A stretch of DNA of 64,000 nucleotides. Source: JAAYDI01 sp052034005. GTDB lineage: Bacteria; Planctomycetota; Planctomycetia; Pirellulales; Pirellulaceae. A model generated the notes under the pieces. That model was not told where the DNA came from. It saw only the letters and a program-made list of their open reading frames with translations, and searched no databases. The DNA lies in contig JBPOJB010000012.1 of NCBI GenBank assembly GCA_052034005.1, forward strand, positions 135,433 to 199,432, written 5' to 3'. A program made the position numbers and the translations under genes. This document shows, piece by piece, positions 18,161 through 27,086 of the stretch. Positions within the stretch are counted from its first letter, which is position 1. Each line of letters starts with the position of its first letter.

Positions 18161-18486
18161 AACACATCCAGAATGAACTGGTGGCCGTAGTGATACCGCC
18201 GCTCCTGCGGATACTCGTTCTGCCACTTCTTGTTGTATACCGGGATCCGCATCTCAGGCGGATAGCGATAGTACAGGCTCTCGGCGCTCCGGTAATACTC
18301 GCTGCCCCAGAAGTTCTGGGGATAGAACACGTAGGGATAGTGATAGAAACGGTCCCAATCGTATCGGCCGTACGCATTGCCCCATACTCGGCCATAGGCT
18401 CGCTGATCAGCGTGTGCCCGGGCCGCCGACAGGCTGACGCAGACGGCTGCCGCGCAGAGCAGGATTATCATCGTGCGACGAATCAT
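18157..18486 (-). CDS. Small secreted Tyr-rich protein
   Basis: A 109-residue product with a clear Sec signal peptide (hydrophobic stretch at about residues 5-20, then ARAHA before the mature part). The mature 80-residue protein is very rich in Tyr, Arg, Asn and aromatic residues, with repeats of YG/YD/YY and a C-terminal HQFILDVF. I recall similar short proteins annotated in planctomycetes under uncertain names, but cannot verify the match. Function unknown; an envelope or matrix role would fit. It ends 4 bases inside the convergent peptidase gene. Confidence 0.6.
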   Translation of the reverse strand: MIRRTMIILLCAAAVCVSLSAARAHADQRAYGRVWGNAYGRYDWDRFYHYPYVFYPQNFWGSEYYRSAESLYYRYPPEMRIPVYNKKWQNEYPQERRYHYGHQFILDVF

Positions 18487-18778
18487 CGAGTGTCCCCCTG
18501 GATATCGACCTGGGTCGGATAGAGCCGCGCTAAGGCGCGGAATGGCTGTTCCGATCTAGACTACCCATCGGCACTCGGTCGGCAGCGGATTGAGGGAATA
18601 TCCGTCAGATCCGGCACGACAAGACGGTCGCGTAAAATGGGGATACTGCGGCAACTTTGCAGAGCAACACGGTAGAACAAAGCGGCTTGAGATGACACAC
18701 TACACGGTACATGGTTTTCGAGTCCGGAAGTGGAGATCGGAGCGGGACATCTTCCGCACTTCAAAAAAAAACCGCACG
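18487..18778. other. Intergenic region, no supported gene
   Basis: This 292-base gap lies between the start of the small secreted protein gene and the end of the SDR gene. The only short open frame (18590-18799, plus) has no ribosome site and no recognisable features. A run of nine A at 18763-18771 reads as nine T just after the SDR stop codon on the minus strand, but no convincing stem precedes it, so it is at most a weak terminator. Confidence 0.5.
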
Positions 18779-19663
18779 TTACATCTCCTGCCGCTGTGAA
18801 TCGCTCCGGATCGCTGCCAGGCCCTCGCGATAGGACGGGTAGCGCAGCGTGATTCCCAGCTCGGCCCGCATCCGGTGGTTATTGATGCGTTTGTTGCCGG
18901 GCGTGCGATGTCGATCCGCCCTGCGCTGCTCGTCGCCGCCGAAAACGGGCGGAGGGGTGTGCCACAGCCGGGCGGCTTCCGCGTAGAACGCGGCTCGCTC
19001 GACACTGTGCCCGTCGGCGACCAGGAATACGCGCGGCAGTTGGGGCATCCGGCAGTCCGCCACGCGCTGGATGACCTGGACGGCGTCGTCCACGTGAATC
19101 AGGTTCAACAGGTCCGTCGGGCCGGCTCCGATGGGCTGACCGGCCACCAGTTGTCTCAGGCGCGGCAGCCGGTGCGGTCCGTAGATGCCCGCCAATCGCA
19201 GGATGACGGTTCGATCAGCCCACCGGGACGCGCACAACCGCTGTTCCGCCTCCCACGCGGCCTGGGCGCTCGCCCGTGCCGGCCGGCATTCGGTCAGCTC
19301 ATCCACCAGACTCCCATCCGACTGCGCATAGACGCCGGTCGAACTGACATGGATGAGCCGGCCCACCTGGTCGCCCGGCAGCTTCTGCAGGAGGTGTTCG
19401 AGTCCAGCCACTTTCACGGCGCGGACGGACTGCGAGGTGTCCGGTTCGAACCCGACGCTCCAGAGCACCGTATCGACGGGAGGTAGTTGCGGCAGCGTGT
19501 CAGGGCGGGTCAGGTCGCCGACCCAGGCGTGCCATCCAAGTTGTCCGAAGTGTCCGGCTCGCGTCGGCGAGCGCGTCAGGACGTGGACTTCATCCCCGCG
19601 CGCCTGCCACAGTCGGGCCACGCGGGATCCGAGGTAACCACAACCGGCGATTAGTCTTCGCAT
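18779..19663 (-). CDS. YeeZ-like extended SDR (NAD-dependent epimerase/dehydratase family)
   Basis: A 294-residue Rossmann-fold protein. The nucleotide motif GCGYLGSRVARLW is near the N-terminus (residues 7-19) and the catalytic region has HVSSTGVYAQSDG, where Ser and Tyr of the SDR type are visible, though the partner Lys four residues after the Tyr is not obvious. An RLAGIYGPHRL motif follows as in extended SDRs such as E. coli YeeZ. I start at the ATG at 19663; the longer frame adds a short segment without similarity. Substrate unknown, probably a nucleotide sugar or cofactor-linked compound. Divergent from the protease at 19851. Confidence 0.8.
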   Translation of the reverse strand: MRRLIAGCGYLGSRVARLWQARGDEVHVLTRSPTRAGHFGQLGWHAWVGDLTRPDTLPQLPPVDTVLWSVGFEPDTSQSVRAVKVAGLEHLLQKLPGDQVGRLIHVSSTGVYAQSDGSLVDELTECRPARASAQAAWEAEQRLCASRWADRTVILRLAGIYGPHRLPRLRQLVAGQPIGAGPTDLLNLIHVDDAVQVIQRVADCRMPQLPRVFLVADGHSVERAAFYAEAARLWHTPPPVFGGDEQRRADRHRTPGNKRINNHRMRAELGITLRYPSYREGLAAIRSDSQRQEM

Positions 19664-19850
19664 GTTTGCACTCGTAGGCGGCACAGTCACGCGGCGGGAC
19701 GCGATCAGGCTCATTTTTCACCGCCCTCGGGCAGAAGTCGAGAACGCCGGGACAAAAAGCGGTATGATCAGTAACGGCTGCCACGGAGCGATCTGACGCC
19801 GCGTCGGCCGCGTTGCGTCATCGGTGCCGCGCCCGTAAGGAAACCTGCCT

Positions 19851-21983
19851 ATGACACACTCCGGTCCGATGCCCGGCCCAGCCAGAGGCCCGCGCCGCCG
19901 CCGGTCGGCCGGGCCCGATCTCCGGCGCCTGGCCCTGTGCGCGTGGGCCGTCAGTGCGATACTTGCCGGCCTTGCGCCCTGGAGGTCGTCCGAGGGCGCG
20001 GACCGCGTCACGACGCAGCCCACCTCGCTCGAACACATCTACGCGTGCGGCGTGCCCACTTCGGTCGACGACTTGCGGCAGATGGACGAGCACCAGCGCG
20101 CGCTCGTCCAGCACCTGCTGCGGGTCACAGTGGGATTGGAGATCGGGCCGACGCAGGGCAGCGGCGTGATTGTCAGTCGGGACGGGTATGTGTTGACCGC
20201 CGCGCACGTCGCGGGCGAGTCCGGTCGCGACGTCTGGGTGATCACCTCCGATGGCCGCCGCTGGCGCGGCCGGACCCTGGGCCTGCACAAGGGTATGGAC
20301 GCCGGCCTGATCCAAATCACCGACGCGCCGTCGGCCGCGGCGGGGCAGTCCGCGGCGGCGGCCGCGGCATGGCCGTATGCGGAGATGGGTGACGCGTGGG
20401 CGCTGCAGCCGGGCAGCTGGTGCCTGGGCCTGGGCCATCCGGGCGGCTATCAGCGCAACCGGCAGGCGGCCGCGCGCTTGGGCCGCGTCCTGTCCGTGAC
20501 CAGCCGGGAGATCGAGACCGACTGTGTTCTGGTGGGCGGCGATTCGGGCGGCCCGCTCTTCGACATGGACGGGCGCGTGGTCGGCATCCACAGCCGGATC
20601 GGCAACGAGCTGACCAAGAACCTGCACGTGCCGGTCCAGGCGTTCCGGGACCAGTGGGAGCGGCTGGCGCGCGGCGAGTCGTGGGGCAGCCTGCTGGAGT
20701 TAGTCGGCCGCCCGATGATCGGCGTGCTGGGCGCCCGCGACAGCAACGAGCCGCGCGTGGTCCAGGTGCTGCCCGCCTCGCCGGCCGAGGCGGCCGGCGT
20801 GCAGCCGGGCGACCTGATCATCCGGTTCGGCGATCGGGACGTGAAGACGTTCGACGATCTGAAGCAGTTGGTGGGTCGATGCAACCCGGGTGACGAGGTG
20901 ACGATCGAGGTGGCGCGCGGCGCCGAGACCAAGGCACTGCCGCTCTTGATCGGCGCGCAGCGGGCGAGCGCGGACACACTGCAGCCGGGAGAGAGCCCTC
21001 GCAGGGAGAGCCGGCTGCGGGTCGCCGCGCGGGCGGACGAGGACCCGAGCCAACATGCGCGCAATCACGCGACCGTGCTGGAGGCCTTTCGCGACGTGGT
21101 TGGCGGACCGACGAAATGCACGGTCCGTGTGCTGTGCCATGGCCAGCAGGTCGCACTCGGCACCATCTTCGACGCGGACGGATACATCGCCACCAAGGGC
21201 AGCGAACTCGACGGGCCGACCGAGTGCGAGCTGGCGGACGGCACGCGGTACGCCGCCGAACTGTTGGGCGTGGACCGGGGGAGCGACCTGGCCGTCTTGA
21301 AGATCCCGGTGCAGGGCCTGCCCGCCATCGGCTGGCGCGACGGCGACCCGCCGGAGGTGGGCGGTTGGCTCGTCACGCCCGGTCCCGGCACGTTGCCGGA
21401 GGCCGTCGGGATCGCCAGTGTGGCGCCGCACGCGGTGCGCGGCGCGGTCCTGGGCGTTCAGCTCACTGAGGATCGACTGGGACCGCGCGTCGTGGCGGTG
21501 GTGCCCGGCAGCGGCGCGGCGGATGCCGGGCTCCTCTGTGGCGACGTCATCACCCGGCTGAACGACGAGACGGTCGAGACGGCCGACGCCCTGGTGGCCG
21601 CTACCAGCGCGCTGTTGCCCGGCGAGGCCGTCACCGTGACGATCCAGCGCGCCGGCAAGACGCACCAGGTTCGCGCCGTGCTGGGCAGCGTGTCCAGCAC
21701 GCTCGCCAGCCAGCGGGCCCGCTACCAGGATCAGATGGGGAGCCCGTTGAGCCAGCGGCGGGTGCTGTTCCCGTCCGCCTTGGAGCATGACTGCGCGCTG
21801 TTGCCCAACCAGTGCGGCGGGCCGTTGGTGGACCTGGACGGCAGAGCGATCGGGATCAACATCGCGCGTGCCAGCCGCGTGGCCACGTACGCGATCCCTG
21901 CCCGGGTCGCGCGCCCGTTGCTCGAAGCGTTCACAGCACGGCCCCTGGTCACGGTATCCACCCCGGCATCCCCGGAGCGGTGA
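19851..21983 (+). CDS. Deg/HtrA-type serine protease with a second, degenerate trypsin unit
   Basis: A 710-residue exported protein; a Sec-type hydrophobic segment spans about residues 25-43. The first trypsin-like domain has a complete triad: His119 (LTAAHV), Asp150 (GMDAGL) and Ser232 (GGDSGGPLFD). A PDZ domain follows at about 286-370 (PRVVQVLPASPAEAAGVQPGDLI). A second trypsin-like unit runs from about 420, but its His is replaced by Lys449 (YIATKGSEL) and its Ser by Cys655 (PNQCGGPLVD), while Asp479 is kept. A second PDZ (about 535-610) lies inside this unit, between its first barrel and the CGGPLVD strand. The likely role is envelope protein quality control, with the second unit probably non-catalytic. 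GGAAACC ribosome site before ATG 19851. Confidence 0.85.
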   Translation: MTHSGPMPGPARGPRRRRSAGPDLRRLALCAWAVSAILAGLAPWRSSEGADRVTTQPTSLEHIYACGVPTSVDDLRQMDEHQRALVQHLLRVTVGLEIGPTQGSGVIVSRDGYVLTAAHVAGESGRDVWVITSDGRRWRGRTLGLHKGMDAGLIQITDAPSAAAGQSAAAAAAWPYAEMGDAWALQPGSWCLGLGHPGGYQRNRQAAARLGRVLSVTSREIETDCVLVGGDSGGPLFDMDGRVVGIHSRIGNELTKNLHVPVQAFRDQWERLARGESWGSLLELVGRPMIGVLGARDSNEPRVVQVLPASPAEAAGVQPGDLIIRFGDRDVKTFDDLKQLVGRCNPGDEVTIEVARGAETKALPLLIGAQRASADTLQPGESPRRESRLRVAARADEDPSQHARNHATVLEAFRDVVGGPTKCTVRVLCHGQQVALGTIFDADGYIATKGSELDGPTECELADGTRYAAELLGVDRGSDLAVLKIPVQGLPAIGWRDGDPPEVGGWLVTPGPGTLPEAVGIASVAPHAVRGAVLGVQLTEDRLGPRVVAVVPGSGAADAGLLCGDVITRLNDETVETADALVAATSALLPGEAVTVTIQRAGKTHQVRAVLGSVSSTLASQRARYQDQMGSPLSQRRVLFPSALEHDCALLPNQCGGPLVDLDGRAIGINIARASRVATYAIPARVARPLLEAFTARPLVTVSTPASPER

Positions 21984-22072
21984 CCTGTCAGAGCCTGTCG
22001 CACGATCGACGCGCTCGGCCGGTCGGGCATCGGGCCAGCCGCCCGGGTCGGCCTGTCGTGGGAGCGGCCCGG

Positions 22073-23026
22073 TCAGGCCTCCGCCGCGCCGACGTACTCC
22101 TTGCGCTGGATCACCTGCCCCGCGATCGCCATGACAGCCGCCGCGGCGGCGATCAGGACCAGAATGTGCAGCCAGGCCGGCTCGTTGCCCAGGAACACCG
22201 TGGTCGCTTCCGGCGGAATGATATCCCACCAGTCCAGCCAGGCGAACAGCAGGTTGCGTAGCCGATACTGCACGGTGAACTTGTTGATGACGGCGGGGAT
22301 AAACGAGACCAGGAACTCGAAAATCAACGTATAGGCCACGGCGATGACCATGGCGCGGCGGTGCAGGCACACCCCGATCAGGCTGTAGATCGCCCCGTAG
22401 GCGACGCCGGCCAACGCAACCAGCCCGACCAGGGTGCTCCAGAGGCGCAGCGCGCCTTCCGGTTTCGCGATCAGCACACAGGCCGTCGCGCTCGTCCAAC
22501 CGGCCAGCGCCGTCCAGGCCAGCGCCGTGAGATACTTGCCCCACAGCACGCTGACGCGCCCCCGCGGGCGGACCGCCAGGTAGATCCAGGTGTGCCCCTC
22601 GAGTTCCGCATGTACCAGCGCGGGCACCCACAAGAGCAGCCCGAACAGCGTGATCACCTCCGGAATCAGCACGAAAAAGACGACGCTCCACATCCGCGCC
22701 ATGTAGATGGACAACTCCTTCTCGTGCGCGGCCTTCTTCGCGGCGAGCGGTTCGTCGCCGACGGCCGCGGCCCCGGGCCGCACGGCACGGTCCAATTCGC
22801 GCTTCACGTTGTCCCGCAGCGGCACCTTCTGGTACTGCAGTCGCGGTGTATCGAGGTCGGCAGCGATCTCCGCCAGAATGCCCCGCTTGATGCCCTCTTC
22901 GTTGTGCTTCAACACGCTGGTGATGAAGACCGGGAACAGGGTCAACAGCAGCCAGACGGCGATGCGGCTGACCGTCATCGTCCGCCGCACCTCGAACCGG
23001 AATACCGACAGCGCGCCGCGCCACAT
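22073..23026 (-). CDS. ABC-2 type transporter permease
   Basis: A 317-residue membrane protein, the last gene of a five-gene operon. An N-terminal helix (VSRIAVWLLLTLFPVFITSVL) is followed by a charged soluble region of about 90 residues and then five or six hydrophobic helices, the arrangement of ABC-2 permeases with an extracytoplasmic domain. It ends with a short charged tail. It starts 2 bases after the stop of the ATPase gene at 23029. Cargo is unknown. The longer upstream frame lies inside the ATPase gene and was rejected. Confidence 0.8.
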   Translation of the reverse strand: MWRGALSVFRFEVRRTMTVSRIAVWLLLTLFPVFITSVLKHNEEGIKRGILAEIAADLDTPRLQYQKVPLRDNVKRELDRAVRPGAAAVGDEPLAAKKAAHEKELSIYMARMWSVVFFVLIPEVITLFGLLLWVPALVHAELEGHTWIYLAVRPRGRVSVLWGKYLTALAWTALAGWTSATACVLIAKPEGALRLWSTLVGLVALAGVAYGAIYSLIGVCLHRRAMVIAVAYTLIFEFLVSFIPAVINKFTVQYRLRNLLFAWLDWWDIIPPEATTVFLGNEPAWLHILVLIAAAAAVMAIAGQVIQRKEYVGAAEA

Positions 23027-23028
23027 GA

Positions 23029-23961
23029 CTAGGCTTCTCCTCGATGCATGCGCATCAGGGACGAGAACAGGCGCTGGAGCGAATCGTCCGCCGATCGCAT
23101 CTCGCGCACCTGGATCTGGAGCGTGGCGAGCCAACGGGGCAACTGCTCGAACACGGCCACCGGCTGGCGGGTGGCGATCACCAGCGTCTGGTCGTCGTCG
23201 GCCAGCCGCACGGACTCGGCCAGCCCCGACTCCACGAACTCGCGGCCCAAGCGTGCCGGCCGGTCACAGCGGATGTGGATCTCGTTGGGCACCTCCGCCA
23301 GCAGCGCATGGATCTCGTCGGACGGCCCGGATGCCAGCAGCCGCCCGCCGCGGATCAGCAGGAAGCTGGGGCTCACCGCCTCGACTTCGTGCAGGATATG
23401 ACTCGCCACGATCAGGCTGCGCCCGTCGCGCGTCCACGCGCGGAGCACTTCCGTCATCTCGTGCCGCCCGATCGGATCCAGCCCGTTGAACGGCTCGTCG
23501 AGAATCAGCAGGGTGGGGTCGTGAGCAAATGCCTGCGCCAGCTTCGTGCGCTGGCGCATGCCCAGCGAATAGGTGCCCATGGCGCGCCGCATCGCCCCAT
23601 CCATGCCGACCTCCCGCAGCGCCCGCCGGGCCCGCTCGCGCGCCTCCCGACGACGGAACCCGTGCAGCTCCACCAGGTAGCTGATCCACTCCAGCGCCGA
23701 CACGTTCGGGTGCAGCACATCCACGGCCGGACACAAGCCAATCGTGCGGAGCAACCGGTCCCGCCGCCAGGGTGAATCCCCCATCACCCGGATGCGACCC
23801 ATGGTCGGCCGCAGCTGGCCCGTGATGAGATTCAACAGGGTCGTCTTCCCCGAGCCGTTCGGGCCCACCAGGCCGTACGCGCCCGGAGCTAATGACAATG
23901 TAATGTCATTTACGCCGATGACCGTCCCGTACAGCTTGGTGACGTTCTGCAGTTGAATCAT
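23029..23961 (-). CDS. ABC transporter ATP-binding protein (second pair)
   Basis: A 310-residue ATPase. Walker A is GPNGSGKTT, the signature is YSLGMRQR (a variant of LSGGQ common in ABC-2 exporters), Walker B is LLILDEPFNGLDP and the switch His is in IVASHIL. A C-terminal domain of about 90 residues follows the ATPase core. ATG at 23961 is chosen because the frame upstream is antisense-like sequence inside the neighbouring permease gene. It pairs with the permease at 22073-23026. Likely exporter or membrane-remodelling ABC system. Confidence 0.9.
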   Translation of the reverse strand: MIQLQNVTKLYGTVIGVNDITLSLAPGAYGLVGPNGSGKTTLLNLITGQLRPTMGRIRVMGDSPWRRDRLLRTIGLCPAVDVLHPNVSALEWISYLVELHGFRRREARERARRALREVGMDGAMRRAMGTYSLGMRQRTKLAQAFAHDPTLLILDEPFNGLDPIGRHEMTEVLRAWTRDGRSLIVASHILHEVEAVSPSFLLIRGGRLLASGPSDEIHALLAEVPNEIHIRCDRPARLGREFVESGLAESVRLADDDQTLVIATRQPVAVFEQLPRWLATLQIQVREMRSADDSLQRLFSSLMRMHRGEA

Positions 23962-23969
23962 GCGCCCAC

Positions 23970-24896
23970 TCACACACGCATCGGCGCCGCGACGCGCGCC
24001 AACAGCACCGTCAGCGGCAGAATGGTGACCAGGACGAGCAGGATCGCGGCCGGACCCACCTCCCGCGCGCCCGCCGACAGGTCGAACACCCACGACTCCA
24101 CGTAGCCCAGCACATGGTACAGGGACAGCATGTTCCAGGCCGGCTCCAGGCTCAGCCGGTCCAGGAAGAAATGGGCGGTCCATCCCAGCCCCCAGACGGC
24201 GAACCACGAGAAGCTCGCGTAGCGGCTCTCGGTCGTCAACGACGAGAAGAACAGGGCCAGCGAGGTGGTGGGGATCAACAGCACGCCCGAGGCCGCCAGG
24301 ATCCGCAGCGGGATGTCCCATGTGTCCAGCACCACGCTGATCGACGGCGACAACATGACGCCGATCACGTACAGCATCAACGCCGGGAACGTCGTCACCG
24401 CCGCCAGGTAACTCCAGATCACCATCGTCTTGCCCCAGATATATTCCGGCGGCGTGATGGGCCGGGAGAAGTAGAGCAGAAACGCGCGCGATCGGAAGTC
24501 CTGCGAAATCAGCGGCGGCGCAATCATGCCGATCAGCAACACCATCAGAACCGCCTGGGGATAGCGGAAATAGGTCAACAGGAACAGCGACCACACCTTG
24601 TGCCGCGCGGACGCCGCGTCCTCATACCAGGCCGAGATGGCGTCGTGCGACAACGGCAGTTGATGCAGCAACACCGGCACCGCGCGGCGCAGCTCGCTAC
24701 GCTCGAAACTCTGCTCGTACACGAAGATGCAGATGCCCAACGCCGCCGCGGGCAGCCAGGCGAAAAACAACATCCGACGCAGCCACTGGTTCTTCCAGAC
24801 CAGCCGCATGCCGGCGCCGGAGATCACCGTCCAACGCCAGAGCGGTATGCCGGTCGCACCCGTCCACGGTCGATAGCCCACGTCATGGATTGGCAC
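23970..24896 (-). CDS. ABC-2 type transporter permease (first pair)
   Basis: A 308-residue permease with an N-terminal cytoplasmic segment (VGYRPWTGATGIPLWRW, typical of the ABC-2 permeases that accompany this ATPase type) and six hydrophobic helices. The GTG start at 24896 has a strong GGAGG site 5 bases upstream and overlaps the preceding ATPase gene by 14 bases. The motif SQDFRSRAFLLYFSRPITP, which connects the second helix, is often seen in this family. Cargo unknown. Confidence 0.85.
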   Translation of the reverse strand: MPIHDVGYRPWTGATGIPLWRWTVISGAGMRLVWKNQWLRRMLFFAWLPAAALGICIFVYEQSFERSELRRAVPVLLHQLPLSHDAISAWYEDAASARHKVWSLFLLTYFRYPQAVLMVLLIGMIAPPLISQDFRSRAFLLYFSRPITPPEYIWGKTMVIWSYLAAVTTFPALMLYVIGVMLSPSISVVLDTWDIPLRILAASGVLLIPTTSLALFFSSLTTESRYASFSWFAVWGLGWTAHFFLDRLSLEPAWNMLSLYHVLGYVESWVFDLSAGAREVGPAAILLVLVTILPLTVLLARVAAPMRV

Positions 24897-25890
24897 GTTG
24901 GCCTCCTCGCACCGCGTCCAGAAAGATCTGCTCGAGCGAATTCCGCGACGGGACCAACGACCGAATCCCCACCCCCGCCTCCGCCGCCCACCGCCACACG
25001 CACGCCGCCGCTTCCGCCCCGCCGACCACCACGCGCAGCGTCCCGTGCTCGCCCACCGTCACGCTGCCACCGGCCGCCTCCACCCGCCGAATCAACGGCG
25101 ACGCGTCGCCCGACGTGCGCACATGGACGGCCGGCGACGATGGCTCACTGAGCCTCTCCAGCGTATCGACCACCCGCACCTCGCCCTGGGCCAGGATCGC
25201 CACCATGTCGCAGATGGCCCGCACGTCCGGCAGGATATGAGTCGACAACAACACCGCCTTGCCCGCCCGGCGGGCCAGCGTCTGGATGCGCTGCAGCATC
25301 GCCACCCGCTCCTCCGGGTCCAGCCCCGCCGTCGGCTCGTCCAGGATCAACAGCTGAGGATCGTGCACGATCGCCTGCGCGAACTTGACCTTCTGCCGCA
25401 TCCCCGTCGAATACGTGTCCACCTCGCGGTACCGCTCCTGCTCCACGCCGCAGAAGTCCAGCATCTCGTGCGCGCGGCGCAGCGACTCCGTGCGCGGATG
25501 ACCCGACAACCGCGCGGCAAACTGCACCATCTCGACGCCCGTCAACCCGGAAATGTAACAGTCGTCCTCCGGCATGAACCCGACGTGCGCGCGGATCAGA
25601 CGCGCTTCCCGCGGCAGGTCGTAACCCAGCACCGATCCGTGCCCCTTCGAGATCCGCACCAGGCCCAACAAGACCTTAATCAACGTCGTCTTGCCCGCGC
25701 CGTTCGGACCCAGGAGACCGGTGATCCCGTGCCCGATCGCCATGGTCACGTCACGCAGCGCGGCCACGCGCCCATAGTTCTTGACCACGCCGTGCAACTG
25801 CGCGATGTCGGCCGAACCGCCGGCCGGCACATGGGTGCCCGCATTCGCGGGACGAATCGCCGCCCCTTGCGCAGCTGGGTCCTGTCTCAT
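24883..25890 (-). CDS. ABC transporter ATP-binding protein (first pair)
   Basis: A 335-residue ATPase with an unconserved N-terminal extension of about 28 residues. Walker A is GPNGAGKTT, the signature YSTGMRQK, Walker B LLILDEPTAGLDP, and the switch His lies in LLSTHIL. The region after the core resembles the regulatory tail of drug- and lipid-export ATPases. It is followed with overlap by its permease (23970-24896), while a second pair follows. It starts 4 bases after the stop of the NADP reductase-like gene. Substrate unknown. Confidence 0.9.
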   Translation of the reverse strand: MRQDPAAQGAAIRPANAGTHVPAGGSADIAQLHGVVKNYGRVAALRDVTMAIGHGITGLLGPNGAGKTTLIKVLLGLVRISKGHGSVLGYDLPREARLIRAHVGFMPEDDCYISGLTGVEMVQFAARLSGHPRTESLRRAHEMLDFCGVEQERYREVDTYSTGMRQKVKFAQAIVHDPQLLILDEPTAGLDPEERVAMLQRIQTLARRAGKAVLLSTHILPDVRAICDMVAILAQGEVRVVDTLERLSEPSSPAVHVRTSGDASPLIRRVEAAGGSVTVGEHGTLRVVVGGAEAAACVWRWAAEAGVGIRSLVPSRNSLEQIFLDAVRGGQRANP

Positions 25891-25894
25891 ACGC

Positions 25895-26527
25895 CTAACG
25901 CCTGAGCATCCGGAAGGCACAGTCCCCGCCCCAGCCCTGGAACACGGCCAGGTACACGTACAGCGCGGCCAAGGGCTCCAACTGGCGGGCCATCTGCAGC
26001 GGCCCGCATTCCACCGGGTCAAAGCCCAGCACTTCCGCCAACTGCTTGACCGCGATCTTGGCCGCCTCGTCATCGCCGCAGATGAACACGTGCGCGCGCA
26101 GGTCGCCGTAGACCGGGTCCTCCATCGTCGCCGCGCTGAGCGTGTTGAAAGCCTTCACCACCCGCGCCTCCGGAAACCACCCGGCGATCTGCTCGGCGGC
26201 CGACGTGGTGTGGCCGATGCTCACACCCTGCAAGTCCGGCGTGAGCGGATTGATGCAGTCGATCAGGATCTTGCCCTGCAGGCTGCGAGCCGACTCGAGC
26301 ACCGCGCGCGCCTGGTCCCACGGGATCGCCAACAGCACGAGATCGGCCGCCGCGATCGCGTCGGCACAACTGCCCACGCTGGCCCGCGACCCCGCCCGCG
26401 TCAACACCCCGCGCGCCTCCGACCCTTCCGGGTCCTGCGCTCCGAAATACACCTCGTGGCCCGCCTGGGCCCACCGGCAGCCCAGCGCGCCACCCACGTT
26501 GCCCGTTCCCAACACCGCTATCTTCAC
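25895..26527 (-). CDS. F420-dependent NADP reductase-like protein (NpdG family)
   Basis: A 210-residue Rossmann-fold protein with the motif IAVLGTGNVGGALG near the N-terminus, followed by strands and loops of the F420-dependent NADP oxidoreductase family (ADLVLLAIPWDQARAV, ILIDCINPLTPD, VVKAFNTLSAATMEDP, VFICGDDEAAK). I chose the GTG at 26527, which has AGGAG 7 bases upstream; the longer frame has no similarity. It is the first gene of the ABC operon. The family usually transfers hydride between NADPH and F420, but some members act on other compounds, and no F420 biosynthesis gene is visible in this window. Confidence 0.75.
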   Translation of the reverse strand: MKIAVLGTGNVGGALGCRWAQAGHEVYFGAQDPEGSEARGVLTRAGSRASVGSCADAIAAADLVLLAIPWDQARAVLESARSLQGKILIDCINPLTPDLQGVSIGHTTSAAEQIAGWFPEARVVKAFNTLSAATMEDPVYGDLRAHVFICGDDEAAKIAVKQLAEVLGFDPVECGPLQMARQLEPLAALYVYLAVFQGWGGDCAFRMLRR

Positions 26528-26700
26528 ACTCGCTCTCCTGTAGGTCTCCATGGACAATATGCCAGTATGGCGCATGACCACCTGAGCCGCAAAGTCGGTG
26601 GCCGGGAAATTCTCCATACCATGTGCGATCGATCCGGCAGCGAACGGAGAATGGGAGAACCTCGTGGCGCAGCGCCTGCGGCGAGCCGCCTGAATCCTCC

Positions 26701-27075
26701 TCAGTCGTTCCGCAACACCGCGAGCTGCGGTTCGAGGCAGACCTGGTACACGACCGGCTTGTCGACTTCGCGCCCCCGCTGATCGCGCAAGGACAGGTGG
26801 ACTGCCACATCATCAAACGGTCGAATGGACGTTGACGGCGACTCCAGCCGGTACGCGACCAGGCGCCACCCATTCCGGCAGTCCTCGTCCTCGAATCGGA
26901 TGGGCGGCTGGCGCGTGGCCAGCGCGCCCGCCTGGCCTTCTTTCCAGGCGTCCAGCGTGGCGGTGAGCACCTTCATGGCCTCGGCCGCATCGTAGTTCTG
27001 CGGCGGCGGCGGGGATCCGCAACCAGGCAACCACGCGACCAGGCCGAGCAGGAGGCATGTGCAGCGAAGCTTCAT
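26701..27075 (-). CDS. Small putative lipoprotein linked to a DUF1559 gene
   Basis: A 124-residue protein whose N-terminus has a signal peptide ending in LVAWLPGC, a possible but non-ideal lipobox. The rest is soluble, with no domain I recognise. The adjacent DUF1559 gene ends 11 bases upstream, and such gene pairs are common in planctomycetes. It could be an outer surface lipoprotein. ATG at 27075. A 173-base gap to the next gene holds nothing I can identify. Confidence 0.6.
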   Translation of the reverse strand: MKLRCTCLLLGLVAWLPGCGSPPPPQNYDAAEAMKVLTATLDAWKEGQAGALATRQPPIRFEDEDCRNGWRLVAYRLESPSTSIRPFDDVAVHLSLRDQRGREVDKPVVYQVCLEPQLAVLRND

Positions 27076-27086
27076 CGCAGCCACCT

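Noticed and set aside
20700..23024. 774-codon open frame on the minus strand
   Set aside because: Its left part is antisense to the Deg-type protease; its right part is an alternate frame of the ABC permease.
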